DNA of 64,000 nt. It comes from Ostrinia nubilalis (taxonomy: Eukaryota; Arthropoda; Insecta; Lepidoptera; Crambidae). The translations under genes were made by a program, and so were the position numbers. The number at the start of each line of letters is the position of its first letter. Position 1 is the stretch's first letter. The notes under the pieces are model-generated. The model was not told where the DNA came from. It made no database searches and saw nothing but the letters and a program-made list of their open reading frames with translations. Shown piece by piece: positions 57,254 to 64,000 of this stretch. The stretch is taken from positions 7,108,001 through 7,172,000 of the forward strand of contig NC_087119.1 of NCBI RefSeq assembly GCF_963855985.1, written 5' to 3'.

Positions 57254-57371
57254 GTCTCGAAGCGCTGCTCAGGGCAAAATATTATAGACATGTGAAAGCT
57301 CCATAAGAGCAAAACTTCATTTTTTTATTAGTCTTTTGTTTTTATTTGAATATTTAACGATTTGTAAGCAC

Positions 57372-58283
57372 TAGGGTCAGGGAGGCAACAGTGACTCACT
57401 TTTTTTTCGAAGCTTAATAAAAATAGATATCGCTTTAATATTGGCCTAAAATTTGCTCACATTTTAGATACACTATTGAACTGTAACTGAGCACTCATGA
57501 TTCTACATTATTTACTACTTATGTCAAAGTAGGAACCTAAAACAAAAAAATGATAATTGAGCCACTGTGGACTACTAGGTGTACACACTGACTCACTACC
57601 GTGGTACACAGTATTAACGTGGTACGGCAGTATTTATATGAAAAGAAAATGCCCATTCCGCGTAGTTTTTTATTAGAAATAATAACAAAACTGCACAAGC
57701 TATTCTTATTATAATCAACAATTCAACACGACTCTTAGTACTTTTATTGCTACCTATAAGATCTTAAGTCATCTCAATCTCTTCGTTATTTATTTCTTCC
57801 CTATTTTTCTGTCGGTTTTTTTCCGTGGCATTCTGTAAATAAAAAAAAAATCGATTTAAAGTTATAAAAATATTGAATTCGTATAAAGTATTAAAATTGA
57901 GTCACTGTGTACTTCTACGCCATTTTGTAAATATTTGATCAAAAAAACCAAGATGTAAAACAAATTAGTCAAAATTCGGATTAAAGACAATTGATACAAG
58001 ACCTACTATCCGATAAATATAACGGCTATTACCTATAGCAACAAACAAAGATATGAAAACAATCGAAACTCACCTTAGAATGTAATTTAGTGGGCGCGAA
58101 AACAAAAAACATTCCCTCACCCTTCCGCACGGCACTTGACCGGCGAGCAAACTGGTTTAAACGTGTTCGGGTACCAAGACCTTTGAATCGGTAAAAGAGA
58201 CAAATATATATTCCTATGCCTTCAGGTCGAAACATGACTGAGCCACTGTAGCCGACCGAGTCACTGTTGCCTCCTTGACCCTA
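57372..58283. mobile_element. 0.9-kb TIR element with repeated GTGACTCA motifs
   Basis: Ends TAGGGTCAGGGAGGCAACAG (left) and CTGTTGCCTCCTTGACCCTA (right) are inverted repeats, matching at 25 of 26 positions when extended to GTGACTC. The motif CACTG(T/A)...GACTCACT and relatives recur inside at about 57563, 57585, 57900, 58241 and 58258. No transposase; superfamily not recognised and no clear target duplication. Confidence 0.85.
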
Positions 58284-59590
58284 CTTTTAAAAGCCCATGC
58301 AAATAAAGGTTTTGACTTCTCTGCATCACACTTACTATTAAATGAGATTGCTCTACATTAAAAAAAACTTTGAGTGTGTAAAAAACTAAAATATGTAGCT
58401 GTCTATTTTGATGGCAAATGTAAATAAAAGTGAAACAGCATTTGAACGAGATTTTCAGTTTTGCAAAAAACTGCAATGCTATTTTCATTTCATCGGGTCA
58501 AAAGAATTGGTTTATTAAAAAAACCTGCTCTAAATTGCCCATTTTAATTGGCACGCGCGCGTTACACTGAAATCCTTTCCATCCCCCATAACCATTAAAT
58601 TGACGACGGCAAATCAAGCTTTACACTAGCATCCTAAATGTAGTGGCAATAAGGTGCTATGTTGTGGCTAAAATGTACAAGCGGGCGACTGTATTCGGTT
58701 CAAAAGTATTGCCACTATTTTGGCTGGAACTAGAATCCTTTGAAATAATCTTGTTTATTTGCTTTGAATAATGATCGCGGACAAATTATGGCAACCCCAA
58801 TTTATATGAGTACGTAGCGGCGTACTGCGGGTACCATTGTTCGGAAGGAGGTCAAGTCTAGCATAATAAGAATTTCTACTAAACTGCCATCATTGTTCTA
58901 GACGCTGCAATTAAATTTGAACCTTTTAATTAAAGTTTAGCGGTGGAACGTTAGAAATTAAAAATAACGAGACAAGAAAGCTTAACTTCCTACATTACTG
59001 CCTAAGATTTTAAAAAGAAAATGACATTATTTTTACAGATATAATATCTGCATGTACTTATCTAATAGTTTTAGACTCACGTGTGTTATGATGAGTAAGT
59101 ATTATTTATGATTTAAATAATTTGCATATGAACTCAATATGAACAAAAATGATAATTATTAACAAATGGTAGGATTTAGTCCAGTATTTTAAATATGATG
59201 CTAAAATAGAGTTTCTATTGTGTTTTAAGACCTAAATTTATAAAATTAACTGAAATTAAGAGGGAAACTCAATTACCTAGACTGTCCTAGACCAACGTCA
59301 CGCCACTCATTACCATGTATTATGTACCTAAATTGCTTACTGCGGTCACTAATTATGTTGTAAAGCAATTATTACGCGTGCTGTCAACCGCAGTTCCAAT
59401 TCAGGTCGCCTAGATTTGATTTTGGTTTCAATCCACTCGAATAAGAACAGCAACGCTTGAAACCCCCAGCGGTTTTATTAAAAAAGCTTTTCCCTGTAAA
59501 AATTCTAGATTGCATCTCCCAATATCGATGTCCCAATAAAAGAAATCCATTGACATTCGGCAGCGGGATAGCGATCGCGATGTATTTTTT
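58284..59590. other. No gene recognised
   Basis: AT-rich DNA. No repeat or exon supported. Confidence 0.4.
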
Positions 59591-59805
59591 TAGGGTTCCG
59601 TAGTCGAATGGCAAAAAACGGAACCCTATGGATTCGTCTTGTCTGTCTGTCACAGTAGTTTTTTTCCGAAATTATAAGAGCTATACTGTTGAAACTTGGT
59701 AAGTAGATGTTTTTTTAATACGTCATAAATCGTAAACATTTATGTCACTTGCTGCTATGGAACCCTTCATGGGTGACTCCGACTCGCACTTGGCCGCTTT
59801 TTTAC
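59591..59805 (-). mobile_element. Dispersed repeat with GGTTCCG hairpin, 3' end
   Basis: TAGGGTTCCGTAGTCGAATG and AACGGAACCCTA form the terminal hairpin. Downstream, TATGGAACCCTTCATGGGTG and CTCGCACTTGGCCG are typical of this repeat family. Related to 10620-11386 and to 60437-61296. Confidence 0.6.
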
Positions 59806-60436
59806 TATAGAACTTTTTGAAATCGATTCAGAATGTTGAGACAGGTTTATTGCGATTCAACTTTGAGAAGTTGAGAAGGGCAATCATCTTGAACTGTAAA
59901 TAAGTTATCGAATGTTTTAACAATGTTTTTTCATTTCAAATATTTATCTTAAGTAGTGAACGAAGGACATTATTAAAGTACGGGGACGGCAAGTTAACTA
60001 CAGATCTTATATTTTTTATAGAGGCGCGACGTCGCAACAAAATACATAATTATGTCACATATTCTGTTGAACTGTTGTTCTTACCTACTTAAACACTATA
60101 AATAACTACGTACTGAGAGTAGTGACTTGTCTATTTTAGTATTTGCCTGTCATTAACGTATGATAATGGGATCATCCATGCATGCAACCAATTTTGCTGC
60201 TTGAAAGAACATTTTAGTGACATCAACTAATCGATTGACTGATTGAGTAAATTCTAACAAATAAGTTACATTTTATCACACATTTTAGTTTGTTCCTTTA
60301 ATAAACCGTTTATAAAAGATGCTTTATTTAAATGGCGTAGAGTTTAAAACTCCCAACGAGCTTCTCCCAACGCTCTTACTAATAGCTTGCGGTGAAAAGT
60401 GGTCCACTAGACAAATCGCACAATGTCAAACTTATT

Positions 60437-61296
60437 TTTTTGAATTTTTGCGTTGATTTAGAATTTTTCACAGTTTAGAGGCAGAAGTGTTTGATATGAA
60501 TTTCCACTCTAATATCTCTACGCGTTCATGTGAAAAAGGGTAGGTAGTAAGTTTATAATTATTTAAAAAATATTTTATGTCATGTAAGCAAAAATAATAT
60601 TTTAATATTTTATGTAACTTCAAATTTATCATTTTGGCAATTTTTCCTTTATCTGTACTATAATAACGTTGCTTCGTGCCGAATTTCAAGATTCTGAGTT
60701 CACGGGAAGTACCTTGTAGGTAGGGTAGGATTACCTAGCGTGTGACGGAAATTCGTCTAAGGTGTCGGTATAAACTGCTGTATCTTTTGATCGCGTTAAC
60801 TTAAAAGTTTGATTTTTTCACTGCTTAAAGGGACAATAGACCTAGGTATTTGGTATAAATTTCAATTTGATACCTTTATTCGTTCGTGAGAAATAAGGTA
60901 GTAAGTTTCATTTTATTAAAATATTTTTATTATATTATATAACTAAAAAAATGTGATTTTCGCAATTTTCCCTATATTTGCATTATATGACAATGCTTCA
61001 TGCCAAATTTCAAGATTCTGAGTTTACGGGAAGTATCCTGTAGGTTTTGATTCCTTTGCGAGTGTCGAAAATTTGTTGAAAATATCGACATAATCGGCTG
61101 TATCTTTTGATTGGCTTGGCTTAGAAGTTTGATATTTTCACAGCTTAAAGGGACAATAAACCTGAGTATTTCATGTGAATTTCAGCTTGATACGTCCACG
61201 CGTTCTTGAGATAAAGGGTCTTGACAGACAGACAGACGGACAACAAAGTGATCCTATAAGGGTTCCGTTTTTTCCTTTTGAGGTACGGAACCCTAA
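60437..61296 (+). repeat. Tandem 0.32-kb units ending in the GGTTCCG hairpin
   Basis: Blocks such as TTTCAAGATTCTGAGTT (60684 and 61006), CTGTATCTTTTGAT (about 60777 and 61099) and GCTTAAAGGGACAATA (60824 and 61144) recur with a spacing of about 322 bp; a partial third unit precedes at 60440-60560. The array ends with the GGTTCCGTTTTTTCC/GGTACGGAACCC hairpin at about 61260-61296. Confidence 0.75.
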
Positions 61297-62075
61297 AAAG
61301 ACTAAAAAGAAGGCTAATTCTGGCATGGTTTTAAATTTGAAAGTGATCGCATAATTCAATTGTAGATAGGTATACAATTTCCTTCGAGAAGCCTAAAAGA
61401 GATTCTGAAGGCAGATTACTTGCTGTAATCCGGAATCCCACCCGTCAGCCCGCTATATTAAGTGAAACTGCTCTTAACTATTTAATTTCGCGTGCATCCG
61501 CATTCCCTTTGAGCTAAATTCACATGGAAGTTCCTTTGCTTCCCAGTAATATTTTAGTTTGAGTCGACTGAATTGAGAGAAGTTTGTTGTGAAGATTGGT
61601 AAGTTATTCCAACGTTAACTTCAACGTTAACGTTTCTGAGAACAAACGGTGCATCTTGACTTCGGGGCTTCGGGGAAGTTTGAACCGATGGCCATTCATA
61701 AACTCTTGTACGGCAGCACTAGGACTTTGCCCCAGTCACTTTAGTTTGTGGACCTCTTTGCAAACACTCAACTGCCTGGAATTCTGCCTCTGCTGACGTT
61801 TGTAAATGAGCCAGGGTTGTATAATTAGTTTAAGATTTCTTTTGCTTTCCCAAGATATTTCAGGAGTGTACAAATGTTTATTATTACACCTGTATATTTT
61901 GTCTGCAAAAGCTTTTTGACAATAGTGCAACTAAATTTTTAAGGAATGTTACGAACGTTACGATTATAGTTGATTAATGTAATGTGGTCCAACTATACAA
62001 ATATTATGTGAAACGTATCAAGTTTGACACTAGCAAAGGTTTCGATCGGATTATATTCGGTCGGTGAAAACTTAT
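61297..62075. other. No gene recognised
   Basis: AT-rich sequence with no coding support. Confidence 0.4.
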
Positions 62076-62738
62076 ATCCCATCAAAAACAATACTTGTCA
62101 AAAAAACCAAGTCTCGCAACTCAGTTGTTCTACGGTAAAAAGTTGTGAGATCCATGTAATACCAAGTCCAGGCCAGGAAATCTTTAACGTTTTACATAAA
62201 TTATTGACTTGGCATTCGCACTAAATAATGCAATTTACACGTGTTTTCATGCGATGGCCAAGTCAATAATTTTTTTTGACAAGTATTGTTTTTGATGGGA
62301 TCTCATTTATTTTTGTATTTTGTAGACAGCAGTTATGTATCTAGAAAACTGGACCGAAATTGAAAAATTTTACTCGACTTGGCGGTTGCACTACCGTGCC
62401 CCCAAATATTTTAGTTTTTCCTTGATTCATACACCAAACACAAATTATATTACAAATTTGAAGCTTCTACGTCTGCTAGAAGTGCCTTAGAGTTTTGATG
62501 ATCGGTGAGTCAGTCAGTGAGTGACAAAATTAAGAAACTTTGACCCGTTATAATTCTTAAACTACTGGTTCAAATTGAATGAAATTTGAAATATACCATG
62601 TCTTTACAATGCCTGCATGGTTACTGAAAATTCAGTCTTCTAGTTTTATCCACAACGAAGTTACAGGGGGTCGAAAATGGCCTGAATTGCTTCGAGAAAA
62701 GGATGGTACGGCCGTGCCGCTTTTTTGCTCGACTTGGT
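62076..62738 (+). repeat. Second copy of the hairpin repeat from 1026-1902
   Basis: Same order of parts: inverted repeat (62076-62301, right arm internally deleted), one 106-bp unit (62300-62405), then the distal segment to 62738. Same orientation as the first copy, about 61 kb apart. It ends at a stem-loop built on CGTGCCGCTTTTTTGC and GCAAAAAAGCGGCACG (to about 62755) that the first copy lacks. Confidence 0.88.
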
Positions 62739-62890
62739 GCAAAAAAGCGGCACGATTAGTTAGGTTTTTAATTTGACGCCATGATACAGAGCTCTTTATG
62801 AACTGAAAAGTTTATTAGCAACTCGTTCAGCATGCAATGTTAGTGAAGACTTCATTACTAAGTACTATTTCCAAATACTAATAAATACCT

Positions 62891-63010
62891 CATCATCATC
62901 ATCATATACGTCCACTGCTGAACATAGGCCTCTCCCAATGCTTTCCATGCTGCCCGGTTGGTAGCGGCCTGCGTCCAGCGCCTTCCTGCTACCTTTATGA
63001 TGTCGTCAGA
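62891..63010 (-). mobile_element. 120-bp RTE-type LINE insertion
   Basis: The shortest RTE copy here: GAT tail plus the last codons (GRRWTQAATNR-type on the minus strand). A perfect 12-bp target duplication TAATAAATACCT lies at 62879-62890 and 63011-63022. It is not flanked by any other repeat. Confidence 0.92.
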
Positions 63011-63022
63011 TAATAAATACCT

Positions 63023-64000
63023 ACCTATAAATTCTTGTATTATTGCTATTCGACATCTATCTAAAGTATTGGATATACGAAATGCAGAAATTTTTCAAAT
63101 GGCAATGCCAGATTTTGTATGGAAGGTGGCGTCTTTTTTTTTCGCGCTGATTCTGCTCCACACTGATGGCTGGAGCCTATAAATGCATGGTGTTGTTTGT
63201 TTACACGCACAATGTCACTATTTTGTTGCAATTTCTAATACAAAACTTGCGCGCAAAAGGCAAATCTAGTCTGTAAAGTCATCAAACATCTAATGCTCGT
63301 AACTCAGTTCAGACTGAGTTTAGAGGTACCTATACATCTCATAGTAAGTTTGGTTTATTACACTATTTTGTAATAAAAAACAAGGTTTGGTCGATGGCCG
63401 CGAGAAAAAAATAAGACGCCAATTTCCGGCTGTCTTTTCAATGGTCAACAGGAATACTTGGAGTTGGTGATAGAACTCGGTGCAACCTTCCACAACAATC
63501 TAACAATCTAGGTTAAGTCGACAGCGTGTGAAATATGGATGAATAAACTTCAATGGCTTCAACCGTGCAAATGCTGATGTAAAATGCATTGGGTATAGTA
63601 TAATATATCTGTATAGTGAGCCTCGAGTAGTAACGAATAATAACAATGAATAATGCAATGTCACGAAGTTATGATATGACTATGAAAATAATGCGAATTA
63701 ATTGGTTTATACTAGTGGCAAACGCGCTCTCTACCATCATAGCCATTTCGTCAAAGTATAATTAAAAATAATGACAATGATATATGTCTTAATAGAAATA
63801 AATACGAGCAGGATGATGATGATGACGATGGTGTAGTCTTGATGAAAAAATAAACAAAACAAAAGACTGAAACCACTGAAAAATAATAGCTCTTCCATTC
63901 GCTCCATCTTAAATATGAAGGAGGTAATGATCACTCATATCAGTTACTCATTGTCCGCAATTGGAGATTTTAAAAGGGGTCTTAACTTTTATTTTAAACA
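63023..64000. other. No gene recognised
   Basis: AT-rich sequence to the end of the window, without supported exon or repeat. Confidence 0.4.

Overview
The window looks like a piece of a lepidopteran (moth or butterfly) chromosome. It is AT-rich and intron-rich, has very little coding sequence, and is crowded with transposable elements of types typical of Lepidoptera: BEL/Pao and Copia LTR elements, R1 and RTE non-LTR fragments, Helitron-like repeats with a GC-rich hairpin before CTAG, and many small terminal-inverted-repeat (TIR) elements. The assignment rests on these families and on an insect-type cationic amino acid transporter gene. No tRNA, rRNA, CRISPR array or bacterial-type operon was seen.

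Host gene. Three plus-strand exons at 33741-33894, 38929-39056 and 43240-43342 join in frame across GT/AG introns (phases 1, 0, then an open phase-1 end). They encode an N-terminal part of an SLC7/CAT-type amino acid permease. I found neither the first coding exon nor the exons after 43342. The introns are full of small mobile elements.

Layout. 1-11.9 kb: no host gene seen; it holds a perfect 146-bp hairpin repeat, Tc1-like miniature elements carrying a piece of a LINE, RTE 3' ends and MITEs. 11.89-24.55 kb: a nested complex bounded by 28-bp inverted repeats. It contains inverted copies of an AT-rich element full of paired GATC motifs, a 7.0-kb BEL/Pao retrotransposon with identical LTRs whose own pol is interrupted by a 0.79-kb repeat, and a 5'-truncated LINE with a 9-bp target duplication. 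24.6-33.7 kb: no gene recognised; MITEs and Helitron-like pieces. 33.7-43.3 kb: the transporter exons, a 15-16-bp minisatellite just inside intron 1, three abutting MITEs, and a foldback element with 0.6-kb arms in intron 2. 43.3-52.5 kb: RTE 3' ends, one split by a hAT-type element (8-bp target duplication) that carries an R1-type reverse transcriptase pseudogene. 52.56-57.25 kb: a nearly intact Copia element with identical LTRs, a 5-bp target duplication and a primer site matching the anticodon region of initiator tRNA-Met. 57.3-64 kb: a 0.9-kb TIR element, a tandem 0.32-kb repeat and a second copy of the hairpin repeat from the left end.

How it fits together. Most of the window can be read as a time series of insertions. 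Examples are hAT into RTE, a repeat into BEL, BEL into an inverted-repeat element inside a larger TIR element, and Copia into an old LINE 3' end. Relative ages follow from the nesting and from the LTR pairs, which I read as identical by eye. All homology statements come from reading motifs in the sequence; no database search was possible.
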